Shown here in pieces: positions 15,932 to 24,408 of a stretch of 50,948 nucleotides of DNA; the first letter of the stretch is position 1; every line of letters starts with the position of its first letter. The stretch is from the NCBI GenBank assembly GCA_035294265.1, contig DATGLK010000057.1, forward strand, positions 1 to 50,948. Reading direction: 5' to 3'. The notes beneath the pieces were generated by a model. It was not told the origin of the DNA and did no database searches. It saw only the letters and a program-made list of their open reading frames with translations. Position numbers and translations under genes: made by a program. The DNA comes from Candidatus Binataceae bacterium. GTDB taxonomy: Bacteria > Desulfobacterota > Binatia > Binatales > Binataceae.

Positions 15932-16600
15932 TTAGCGGTTGGCCGCTTGCGTATTTCCCAGTAGCGAGGCCAATTCACGCTGCTTGCGCTGCAGGTCGCT
16001 GACGAGCACGTTGAACCCGCGTTCGTTGATTACATGATTGAACTGCGTGCGATAATTATCGACCATGCTGATGTTGTCGATTTGCACGTCGTAGACCTTC
16101 CAATCGCCGTTTTTCTTCTCTAATTGAAAATTCAGATTGATAGGGCTGCCCTGGGTTTGGATTACCTTGGTATCGACTTCGGCATATCCTGGCCCGTTCA
16201 TCCGCTGGCGCGCAACCTCGAACTTTAGATTGACATAACCCTGGATCTTGTCGAGGTAGGCATCCTCTATAAAGGAAGAAAACAACGCAACAAACTGCTC
16301 CTGTTGAGGCGGCGAAAGGTTCTTCCAATGGTAGCCCAGGGAGGAACGAGCCATCGTAGCGAAGTCGAAGTGAGCTTCGGCTAATTCGCGCAGTCGTTGC
16401 CGCCGTTGTGCCAGCGGAAGCTGAGTATCCTGGAGCACCGCGATGGCTTGCGTCAGTACCGCCTTTACCTCCGGCATCGGCCCGCTCCCTGTGCTGCCGC
16501 CCGTAGCGCCAAGCAGCGCTAGAGCCGTCGTGATTATCATCACCCGAGGCCAACGGCCCGGGCCACCCGCCACCGTGCGTATTGGTTCCACATAAGCCAT
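15932..16600 (-). CDS. mlaC: MlaC/Ttg2D-family periplasmic phospholipid-binding protein
   Basis: Carries phospholipids between outer and inner membrane in the Mla system. 222 residues from the ATG at 16600, chosen because ggagg stands seven bases before it (the frame is open further up). An N-terminal membrane/signal segment (VMIITTALALLGATGG) is followed by the MlaC domain: RLRELAEAHFDFATMARSSL, LSPPQQEQFVALFSSFIEDAY, DWKVYDVQIDNISMVDNYRTQF and VLVSDLQRK, all hallmark segments. The other Mla components (MlaDEF) are not next to it. It sits between glgB and a sugar aminotransferase in one orientation. Confidence 0.9.
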   Translation of the reverse strand: MAYVEPIRTVAGGPGRWPRVMIITTALALLGATGGSTGSGPMPEVKAVLTQAIAVLQDTQLPLAQRRQRLRELAEAHFDFATMARSSLGYHWKNLSPPQQEQFVALFSSFIEDAYLDKIQGYVNLKFEVARQRMNGPGYAEVDTKVIQTQGSPINLNFQLEKKNGDWKVYDVQIDNISMVDNYRTQFNHVINERGFNVLVSDLQRKQRELASLLGNTQAANR

Positions 16601-16701
16601 ACGGACACCTCCGGTGCAGTTAAGCTTGAGCTTGCTGAGACGAACAGCGCCTGTACACATGCTCCGCCGGCCACGGGGCTCAGAGCCGAAAGAGTAAGCC
16701 G

Positions 16702-18816
16702 CTAGGGCGGACATAGCCAGACCACGGCCAGCGGTGGCAGAGTGAACTCGGCGGAATAGGGAAAGCCATGCGAGGGGATCTGCTCGGCCTGCACGCCGCC
16801 CTGATTGCCAACATCGTTGCCCCCGTACCAACGACTGTCGGTGTTGAGAATTTCGCGGTAAAAACCCGGCTTGGGCAGCCCCAGCCGATAGCGATTGCGC
16901 ACCACTGGCGAGAAATTAGCCAAGCAGATCAGTACCTGATTGCTGGCGGGTGCGAAGCGCGCAAAGGCAATAGAGTTAGCGTCGGCATTGTCGGCATCGA
17001 TCCAGCGAAAGCCAGCCGGCTCGGTATCGGCCTCCCACAGCGCCGGATGGGCGCGATAAATCCGATTGAGGTCGCGCATCAATTGTTGCACGCCGCGATG
17101 CTCGGGCTCGGCCAGGAGATGCCAATCCAGGCTGCGGTCATGATCCCATTCCCGCCATTGTCCGATCTCTCCCCCCATGAACAGCAGCTTCTTGCCTGGG
17201 CGCGCCCACATGTAGCCCAGCAGCGCGCGCAGATTGGCGAACTGCTGCCAACGGTCCCCAGGCATCTTGCTCAGTAACGAGCGCTTGCCGTGCACGACCT
17301 CGTCGTGCGACAGCGGCAAGACAAAATTCTCGCTCCAGGCATACAGCAGACCGAAGGTCAGGTGGCGATGGTAATAGCGGCGATAGATCGGGTCGCGGCT
17401 GAAATAGTCCAGGGTATCGTTCATCCAGCCCATGTCCCACTTAAGCCCGAAGCCCAAACCGCCCAGGTACGTGGGGCGGCTGACGCCCGGCCAAGCGGTG
17501 GATTCTTCGGCGATCATGGCGATTCCTGGATTGAGCCCATAGGCGCGTTCGTTGAGTTGGCGCAGGAACTCCAACGCCTCCAGGTTCTCCCGCCCGCCGT
17601 AGCGATTGGGAATCCATTGGCCGGGCCCCTTGCCATAATCCCGATAGAGCATCGAGGCCACTGCGTCCACCCGCAGACCGTCAGCATGGCATTCGTGCAG
17701 CCAGAACAGCGCGCTGGCAATCAGGAAGGTGCGAACTTCATCGCGACCGTAATTGAAAACGTAGGTACCCCAGTCGGGATGCTCGCCCTCGCGGGGGTCC
17801 AGATGCTCGTACAGGGCGGTTCCGTCGAAACGGCCCAGACTGAAATCATCCTTGGGGAAATGGGCCGGCACCCAGTCCAGGATGACGCCAAGCCCGCGCC
17901 GGTGGAGATAGTCCACCAGGTAGCGAAAATCGTCGGGCGAACCATAGCGGGCGGTGGGCGCGAAGTAGCCGCTGACCTGATAACCCCACGAGCCGCTAAA
18001 CGGGTGTTCCATCACCGGCAACAGTTCGAGATGGGTAAAGCCCAGATCGAGCGCGTAATCGGCCAACGCAGGCGCCAGTTCACGATAGCTCAGCGGCCGG
18101 TTATCTTGCTCCACCACCCGTCGCCATGACCCCAAATGCACCTCGTAAATCGACACCGGCTGATGCAGCCAATCGCGCCCCTGGCGCGCATTCATCCAGT
18201 CACGATCGGTGAATTGATAGCTCGGCTGATAGACCACCGAAGCGGTCGCCGGCGGCAGCTCCATCGCCTGGGCATAAGGATCGGCCTTGACGCGCGGCAG
18301 CGCGGCCAGGGTATGGATTTCGTATTTATAGCGGGCTAGGGGTGGCAGTTCCGGCACGAATAACTCCCAGATGCCGGTGCTCCCCAACCTGCGCATCAAA
18401 CAGCGCCGGCCGTCCCAGCGATTAAAATCTCCCACCACGCTGACTGCCCGCGCGTTGGGCGCCCACAGCGCGAAACCGACCCCCGCGACCCCCTCCAGAA
18501 CGCACGGATGGGCCCCCAGCTTGCGGTAAGGCAATTCCTCTTTCTGCGCCCCCAGCAAGTACTTATCCAACTCCCCTAGCCAGGGCGGAAAAGCATAGCA
18601 ATCGCGCGTGGTTTCACTGCCGGTGGGCGTCTTTACCACCAAATGGTAGGAAAACCTTTCTTTTGGGCGTTGCAGGAAGAGCTGAAAAAGAGCGCTGTCG
18701 CGCCAGCGCTCCATCGGGTGCGCCTCCGCGTCGTGATCGGAAATCAGATCGATCGATAGAGCGCCCGGCCAGTATGCCCGCACCACGGTTCCCCCGGGCA
18801 CGGGATGCGGTCCCAA
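16702..18816 (-). CDS. glgB: 1,4-alpha-glucan branching enzyme
   Basis: Makes alpha-1,6 branches in glycogen (GH13 with CBM48). Visible are the N-terminal domains (FALWAPNARAVSVVGDFN), the barrel with the nucleophile Asp in DGLRVDAVASM (about residue 375), acid/base Glu in MIAEEST, and transition-state His-Asp in LSHDEVVHGKRSLL. A C-terminal all-beta domain (VLICLANFSP) ends it. The first standard start codon is the TTG at 18816, but typical GlgB sequence (ELAALVELRHGDPHALLGPH) is encoded upstream in frame to about 18894. The in-frame region up to the stop near 19018 has no ATG/GTG/TTG upstream, so a CTG (18942-18940) or another rare start may be used. Confidence 0.93.
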   Translation of the reverse strand: MGPHPVPGGTVVRAYWPGALSIDLISDHDAEAHPMERWRDSALFQLFLQRPKERFSYHLVVKTPTGSETTRDCYAFPPWLGELDKYLLGAQKEELPYRKLGAHPCVLEGVAGVGFALWAPNARAVSVVGDFNRWDGRRCLMRRLGSTGIWELFVPELPPLARYKYEIHTLAALPRVKADPYAQAMELPPATASVVYQPSYQFTDRDWMNARQGRDWLHQPVSIYEVHLGSWRRVVEQDNRPLSYRELAPALADYALDLGFTHLELLPVMEHPFSGSWGYQVSGYFAPTARYGSPDDFRYLVDYLHRRGLGVILDWVPAHFPKDDFSLGRFDGTALYEHLDPREGEHPDWGTYVFNYGRDEVRTFLIASALFWLHECHADGLRVDAVASMLYRDYGKGPGQWIPNRYGGRENLEALEFLRQLNERAYGLNPGIAMIAEESTAWPGVSRPTYLGGLGFGLKWDMGWMNDTLDYFSRDPIYRRYYHRHLTFGLLYAWSENFVLPLSHDEVVHGKRSLLSKMPGDRWQQFANLRALLGYMWARPGKKLLFMGGEIGQWREWDHDRSLDWHLLAEPEHRGVQQLMRDLNRIYRAHPALWEADTEPAGFRWIDADNADANSIAFARFAPASNQVLICLANFSPVVRNRYRLGLPKPGFYREILNTDSRWYGGNDVGNQGGVQAEQIPSHGFPYSAEFTLPPLAVVWLCPP

Positions 18817-18942
18817 TAGCGCGTGCGGATCGCCGTGACGTAGCTCGACAAGCGCCGCCAGTTCGCCTTCGCTGAAGCCTGGCGCCGGCTGTCTGGCCGG
18901 CTCGGGCCGCGTTGGCGTGGGCAGTTGATTGGAGGAACTCAG

Positions 18943-19410
18943 AGCCGACCCTTTCCCTCGTGGCGGCGACCAAGGTGCCGAGGCTGGGAAAATTCCCGCC
19001 GTCGGCTTAAATCATGACAGTCCGTGACCCTCATTGCGCTAATTGTAGACGCCCCCCTCTCTTAGAGCGAGCGACAACCGACCCAGACCTTAAGCGGCGC
19101 GTTCCGCACCATCGAACGCCGGCTAGCGTCCACGATGCAATAAACAGCTGGTTTCGCTGGCGTGATAGCCGTAAAACTAGCAAATTACGTTGAATACAAG
19201 CACTATCATGCCAATTCTCTGTTATTCGTTCGAGAACCAGCGCTGGACGCCAAGCGGGATTTGCCCCTCCAGCCCGACACACCGCAGCAGGTCTTTTATG
19301 AGCGATGCGGGGCGTTTACAATCGCTCGGTTGTTCCGCGCGAGCTGTGTCCGTGGCCGCGAGTTACAACGATCGCGCGCGCGCGGTCAGGAGCCGCCGAG
19401 GTAACACCTT
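18943..19410. other. Intergenic region between glgB and the divergent RND pump gene
   Basis: About 470 bases between divergent genes, with a patch of lower GC (about 19020-19300). It must contain the promoters for both directions, but no clear -35/-10 pair was found. Short frames here look non-coding. Confidence 0.35.
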
Positions 19411-22400
19411 ATGATGTGGCTGGTAGAGATCGCCCTGCGGCGCCCGATTTCGATTGCCGTAATGGCGTTAATCATGCTGGTGCTGGGCGCACTGTCCTTC
19501 AGCATGATGAATATCGATATCTTTCCGACCATCGATATTCCGGTTGTGATTGCGCTCTACAATTACACCGGGCTGTCGGCGGTGGACATGGAACGGCGGG
19601 TCATCACCCAGGAGGAGCGCGGCTTCTCGACCACCGTCAACGGTATCGACCATATCGAATCGTTCGCGGTGACCGGGACCGGATTGATCAAGGTTTATTT
19701 TCAGCCCGGGGTGTCCATTCCCAGCGCGATCGCGCAGATGGTCTCGACCTCTACCTCCAGCATGGTCTTCATGCCACGGGGCATGGAACCGCCCAATATT
19801 CTCGATTACAACGCGGCAAACGTGCCAATCGCCCACCTCAACGTCTCCAGCGATACCGTACCCGAAAACAAACTGTTCGATTACAGCCTGTACTACATCA
19901 GAACCAAGCTCTTCACGGTTCCCGGCACCTCGATTCCGCCGCCCTTGGGTGGAGTGCCACGCTCGATCATGGTCAACCTCGATCCGCAGGCGATGTTCGC
20001 CAATGGTCTGGGCGCGGCAGATATCGGCGAGGCGCTGGCCCAAAGCAACGTCATCATCCCCTCGGGCACGGTACGGATGGGCGACAAGGAGTTCGACGTC
20101 AACCTCAACATGAGCCCAGCCGAGGTCAAGAATTTCAACCGCCTGCCAATCAAGCTGGTTCCCGGGCTCAAGGGTCCGACCCCAGTGTTTCTGGGCGACG
20201 TAGCCTCGGTCACCGACAGCCATCAGCCGCAAACCAACGTGGTGCGGGTCAATGGCAAGCGCGCGACCTTTTTGCTGGTAATCAAGCATGCCGCCGCCTC
20301 CACGCTGGGCGTGATCAACGGGGTCAAGCGGATGTTGCCCGAAATCCAGGCCACCGCACCTAAGGGCTTTCGGATCAAGCTCACCTTCGACCAATCGGTG
20401 TTCGTGCGTGCCGCTTTGTGGGACGTGGTCCAGGAAGCGCTGATCGCAGCCGCGCTGGTGGCTTTGATGGTGCTGGTTTTCCTGGGCTCGGCGCGCAGCA
20501 TGGTGATCGTGGTGATTTCGATCCCGCTCTCGATTCTTACCGCGATCGTGGGACTTAAGCTTTCCGGACAAACCATCAACACCATGACCTTGGGCGGGCT
20601 GGCGTTGGCGGTGGGAATGCTGGTGGACGATGCCACGGTGGAGGTCGAGAACATCCACCGTAACCACATGATGGGCAAGCCGTTGCTGGTAGCAATCCTC
20701 GACGGCGCCAGCCAGATCGCCACCCCGACCCTGGTCGGCACGCTGGCCATTATCATCGTGTTCTTTCCGGTGGTCTTGCTCCAGGGCGTGGCCCGCTTTC
20801 TATTCACCCCCCTGGCCCTTGCGGTGACCTACGCGATGCTAACTTCCTACCTGCTGTCGCGCACGTTGGTCACCACGATGGCGGCTTCGCTGCTGCCCGA
20901 GGAGGCGACCGAGCATGTCACCGGCCCTTGGAGCCGCTTTCACGCTGCCTTCAATCGCGGCTTCGATCGGATGCGCGAGCGCTATCGGGCCTGGCTGGCG
21001 GGCTTTATTGCCGCGCGCCGGGTGTGGCTGTGCTACTCGCTGGTGGCGATCGGAGCCTCGATGGTGCTGTTCGGCGTGGTGGGCGAAGATTTCTTTCCCC
21101 AGGTAGACGCCGGGATGATGAAGTTGCACGTGCGCGTGCCCACCGGCACCCGGATCGAACAGACCGAGCGGATCGTGGACGCGGTGGAACACGCCATCCC
21201 CACGGTTATTCCGGCGCGCGATATCACTGACGTAACCGACAATATCGGACTGCCTTTCGCGATCGAACTGGCGTTTTTCCAGACCGACAATGTCGGGCCC
21301 CAAGACGCCGAGATCAACATCCAATTGCGCCGCGGCCATCAATTACCCACCGCGGTTTGCGAAACCCGTATCCGGCGCATGCTGGCCGAGCGTTTTCCCG
21401 AGGTACGGGGCTGGTTCCAGGCTGCTGATATCATCAACCAGGTGCTCAACTTCGGCCTGCCCGCGCCGATCAACGTGCAATTGGGCGGGATGAACATGGC
21501 AAGCAACTACGCTTTGGCGCGCAAGCTGGAAGCCAAAATGGCGCGCATTCCCGGAATTACCGACTTGCGCATCGCCGAGCCGCTAGACTATCCCGCCATC
21601 GACGTCCACGTCGATCGGGCCCGCGCGCTGGAGATGGGAATCACGATGCAGCAGGTCGCTTCCAGCCTGCTCACTACGCTGAGCGGCGATACGTTGCTGC
21701 AACCCAACTTCTGGCTCGATCCGATAAGTCAGGCTAGCTACTTCGTGATCTCGCAGGCGCCTCAGCATCTGATCGATTCAGTTGACGCCCTGGGCAACAT
21801 GCCCCTGGGCAGCAGCAGCGGTCAGCCGCAGTTGCTCAGCAACGTCGCCACCTTCAGCCGCTCGGTGGACCCCGCCGTCATCGACCACTACACTATTGAC
21901 CGGGTGATCAACGTCAACGCCGGCGTGGCCGGCCGCGACTTGGGCGGGACCACGGCCGACGTGCGCAAAGCGATAGCCTCGCTGGGCCGCCTACCGGTAG
22001 GCAGCCACATCACCATCCGCGGTCAGAGTGAGGCGATGGCCGAATCCTTCGGCACCATGGAGCTGGGGTTGATTCTGGCGGTGGTGCTGGTGTACCTGCT
22101 GATGGCGGCCAATTTTCAGTCCTGGCTAGAGCCGCTGATCATTCTGATGGCAGTACCGGGAGCCTTGGCTGGGGTGCTTTGGATGCTGGTGCTGACGCAT
22201 ACCACGATCAATGTAGAATCCCTGATGGGCACGATCATGGCGGTAGGCGTAGGGGTGGCCAACGGCAACCTGCTCATCACCTTCGCCAACGACCTGCGCG
22301 AGGAAGGCTACAGCGCGACCGCCGCCGCCATCGAGGCCGGCCGCATTCGCCTGCGTCCCATCCTGATGACCGCGCTGGCCATGATCCTGGGGATGCTGCC

Positions 22401-22593
22401 CATGGCGCTGGCATGGGGCGAAGGTTCGGAACAAAACGCGCCGTTGGGGCGCGCCGTGATCGGCGGTCTGCTCGGCGCCACCCTGACCACCCTGTTCGTG
22501 GTCCCGGCAGTCTATTCGATTTTCTCTCGCGCGATGGTAACTAAGCAGGAACGCGACGACCGCGTGCGGTCGGCCCTGATGCCGCGGGTGTAG
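19411..22593 (+). CDS. RND-family (HAE1/AcrB-like) efflux pump, inner-membrane subunit
   Basis: Proton-driven exporter of 1060 residues, the usual size. The N-terminal TM1 (ALRRPISIAVMALIMLVLG) is followed by a large periplasmic loop and a block of TMs 2-6 with the proton-relay motif VGMLVDDATVEVENI (paired Asp, about residues 402-416). A second periplasmic loop and the final TM block (LMGTIMAVGVGVANGNLLIT) follow. The second half carries GVGVANGN rather than the usual GI.VKN, as in a subgroup of HAE1-type pumps. Start ATG behind gagg. The adaptor gene follows seven bases later; no outer-membrane channel gene is present. The substrate (drug, solvent or lipid) is unknown. Confidence 0.94.
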   Translation: MMWLVEIALRRPISIAVMALIMLVLGALSFSMMNIDIFPTIDIPVVIALYNYTGLSAVDMERRVITQEERGFSTTVNGIDHIESFAVTGTGLIKVYFQPGVSIPSAIAQMVSTSTSSMVFMPRGMEPPNILDYNAANVPIAHLNVSSDTVPENKLFDYSLYYIRTKLFTVPGTSIPPPLGGVPRSIMVNLDPQAMFANGLGAADIGEALAQSNVIIPSGTVRMGDKEFDVNLNMSPAEVKNFNRLPIKLVPGLKGPTPVFLGDVASVTDSHQPQTNVVRVNGKRATFLLVIKHAAASTLGVINGVKRMLPEIQATAPKGFRIKLTFDQSVFVRAALWDVVQEALIAAALVALMVLVFLGSARSMVIVVISIPLSILTAIVGLKLSGQTINTMTLGGLALAVGMLVDDATVEVENIHRNHMMGKPLLVAILDGASQIATPTLVGTLAIIIVFFPVVLLQGVARFLFTPLALAVTYAMLTSYLLSRTLVTTMAASLLPEEATEHVTGPWSRFHAAFNRGFDRMRERYRAWLAGFIAARRVWLCYSLVAIGASMVLFGVVGEDFFPQVDAGMMKLHVRVPTGTRIEQTERIVDAVEHAIPTVIPARDITDVTDNIGLPFAIELAFFQTDNVGPQDAEINIQLRRGHQLPTAVCETRIRRMLAERFPEVRGWFQAADIINQVLNFGLPAPINVQLGGMNMASNYALARKLEAKMARIPGITDLRIAEPLDYPAIDVHVDRARALEMGITMQQVASSLLTTLSGDTLLQPNFWLDPISQASYFVISQAPQHLIDSVDALGNMPLGSSSGQPQLLSNVATFSRSVDPAVIDHYTIDRVINVNAGVAGRDLGGTTADVRKAIASLGRLPVGSHITIRGQSEAMAESFGTMELGLILAVVLVYLLMAANFQSWLEPLIILMAVPGALAGVLWMLVLTHTTINVESLMGTIMAVGVGVANGNLLITFANDLREEGYSATAAAIEAGRIRLRPILMTALAMILGMLPMALAWGEGSEQNAPLGRAVIGGLLGATLTTLFVVPAVYSIFSRAMVTKQERDDRVRSALMPRV

Positions 22594-22600
22594 GAGCCCA

Positions 22601-23779
22601 ATGGCCGAGCAAGATCCCAAGCTATATACCCCAAAGCGGCCACGAGGGCTGTCTTTGTTCCTGGGCGGCGCGGCGGTGCTGGCCATCTCGGTGATCGCCG
22701 CCGGGCTGGTGCTGGCGCGTAATTCGCAACTGCACCGCCAGAGCGAAGAGATTGGTTTAAGCCTGCAAAAGGGCCCGCTGGTGATGGTAGTGCCAGTCCG
22801 TTTCACCCCCTCCCAGCGTACCGTGGTGGTTCCCGGCAGCTCGGCCGGCTTCAACGAAACTCCGGTTTACGCCAAGCTGCCCGGCTACCTTAAGACCCTC
22901 AAGGTGGACAAGGGCGACCGGGTTCGAGCCGGCCAGGTGCTGGCTATCATCGATTCGCCCGAAACCGACAAGGCGGTGGCCGACGCGCAAGCCAATTACT
23001 GGCTGCAGAAGCAGACCGACGATCGCAACCAGAACTTGGTCCGACTGGGGGTGGTGCCACAGCAGACCGCCGATGAGTCGCGTTCGGCGATGCTGCGGGC
23101 CCGGGCCACCTGGGCGGCGGCCCGGGACATGCAAGCCTACGAGATCATCAAAGCGCCCTTCAGCGGGCTTATCACCGCGCGCAACTTCGACCCCGGCGCG
23201 CTGGTGCCGATGGCCACCAATAACACGCCCGCCACGCCGATCTTCGAGATGGCAACCCTGCAACCTTTGCGCATCTACGCTCAGGTGCCGCAAAGCCAGG
23301 CCCTGTTCATCCGCAACGGCGATCCCGCGGTGGTTACCGTCACTGAACTGCCGGGGCGGCGCTTTATGGGTACCGTCACCCGCCATTCCAAGATGCTCTC
23401 CGACGTCTCGCGCACGATGTTGGTGGAAGTCGACCTGCCCAACCGCGACAGCGAACTTTACCCGGGGATGTATACCAACATTCAGTTCTCCATCCATGCC
23501 ACCGCGCGGGCGCCGCTGGCTCCAGACAGCGCGCTGGTGTTCATGCAGGGCAAAAGTTTTCTGCCGGTCGTCCGCGGCCACACCCTGCATCTGACTCCGG
23601 TCACCCTGGGTTACGACAACGGCGAGAGCGTGGAAATTCTAAGCGGCTTGCAGGACAACGACCTGGTGGCGATCAACATGGGGCAGGCGGTGGAAGACGG
23701 CGAGCAGGTGCGCCCGATGCTGGTCTCTGCCAGCCGCAGCACCGCCGTTCCCGCCGCCCATCAAACCGCCGTCAACTGA
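22601..23779 (+). CDS. RND efflux periplasmic adaptor (membrane fusion protein)
   Basis: 392 residues. An N-terminal membrane anchor (LFLGGAAVLAISVIAAGLVLA) is followed by a lipoyl/hairpin domain (VYAKLPGYLKTLKVDKGDRV, then AGQVLAIIDSPE) with a short coiled-coil hairpin. A beta-barrel domain (APFSGLITARNFDPGALV) and a membrane-proximal domain (GKSFLPVVRGHTLHLTPVTLG) complete it. It bridges the pump to an outer-membrane channel encoded elsewhere. The start lies seven bases behind the pump gene, so the two form one operon. The pump-first order is less common than adaptor-first. Confidence 0.93.
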   Translation: MAEQDPKLYTPKRPRGLSLFLGGAAVLAISVIAAGLVLARNSQLHRQSEEIGLSLQKGPLVMVVPVRFTPSQRTVVVPGSSAGFNETPVYAKLPGYLKTLKVDKGDRVRAGQVLAIIDSPETDKAVADAQANYWLQKQTDDRNQNLVRLGVVPQQTADESRSAMLRARATWAAARDMQAYEIIKAPFSGLITARNFDPGALVPMATNNTPATPIFEMATLQPLRIYAQVPQSQALFIRNGDPAVVTVTELPGRRFMGTVTRHSKMLSDVSRTMLVEVDLPNRDSELYPGMYTNIQFSIHATARAPLAPDSALVFMQGKSFLPVVRGHTLHLTPVTLGYDNGESVEILSGLQDNDLVAINMGQAVEDGEQVRPMLVSASRSTAVPAAHQTAVN

Positions 23780-23791
23780 GGCACGCCCGGC

Positions 23792-24402
23792 TCAGCCGCC
23801 CGAAACCAGCTGAGAGTTGGCGAACTCTAAGTGACCGCAGTTGTCGCAAAACGTAACGTTACCGAAGACCATCTGATTCGGGGCGCCACATCGGCTATTA
23901 TTTCGCAGTGAAACAACCCTATCCGTCACCTGTTCGCCGATGCGCCCATTGATTCCGACACCGCAGAACTTGCACTTGATGCCGGTCGATGGCTTGAGCG
24001 CGCGTAATCCCCCATAGCGCGATCCCCTACCTTTTGTAATTCGCGGTGAAAGTCATAGAGCCTGAGTCGGCCGGACGGTTCCTCGGCGAGCACCTTATCA
24101 AGCAGAATGTGCGCGTGGTTCCAGCGCTGCTCACCAAGCAGCCCCGTGAGCGGAGAGGCCCGATGATCCTCACGGCCAAATATGAGCCGCCAGGGAGAGC
24201 GTCCAGTATGGAATCTTCCCGAGCGCGTACACGTCCGTCTTTTCCGAATGGCCGCCCAAATAGCGCCTTCCCGGCTCCATTTCGGAAGCTACGTAATTAA
24301 CCGGCCCCATTGCTTCCTTGTGCAGCATGATGGGTTTGTTCTCATCGTTATAACAAATGCCGAAATTGGCAATTACGGGAGTGCCCTCGCGACGCCGACC
24401 GC
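23792..24402 (-). pseudogene. Decayed Ser/Thr protein kinase with C-terminal zinc ribbon
   Basis: Three reading frames must be joined. From 24402 the first gives REGTPVIANFGICY (DFG degenerated to NFG), then an activation segment, then SEKTDVYALGKIPYW (the kinase D.Y.LG.I.Y motif), and stops at a TGA near 24172. A second frame continues with LIFGREDHRASPLTGLLGEQ, then HILLDKVLAEEPSGRL (end of the kinase C-lobe) and ELQKVGD. A third frame adds KPSTGIKCKFCGVG and VTFCDNCGHLEFA, a four-Cys zinc ribbon, ending at TGA 23794-23792. The N-lobe and catalytic HRD loop are missing, cut at the 3' end of ppk1. This is a dead remnant of a Hanks-type kinase. Confidence 0.75.
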
Positions 24403-24408
24403 CGAACC

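Noticed and set aside
19162-19404. Plus-strand frame of 80 codons before the RND gene
   Set aside because: No recognisable domain, irregular composition, overlaps the expected promoter region; not supported as a gene.
24046-24300. Plus-strand open frame of 84 codons in the ppk1/adaptor gap
   Set aside because: It is antisense to the decayed kinase, whose protein similarity on the minus strand explains the sequence.
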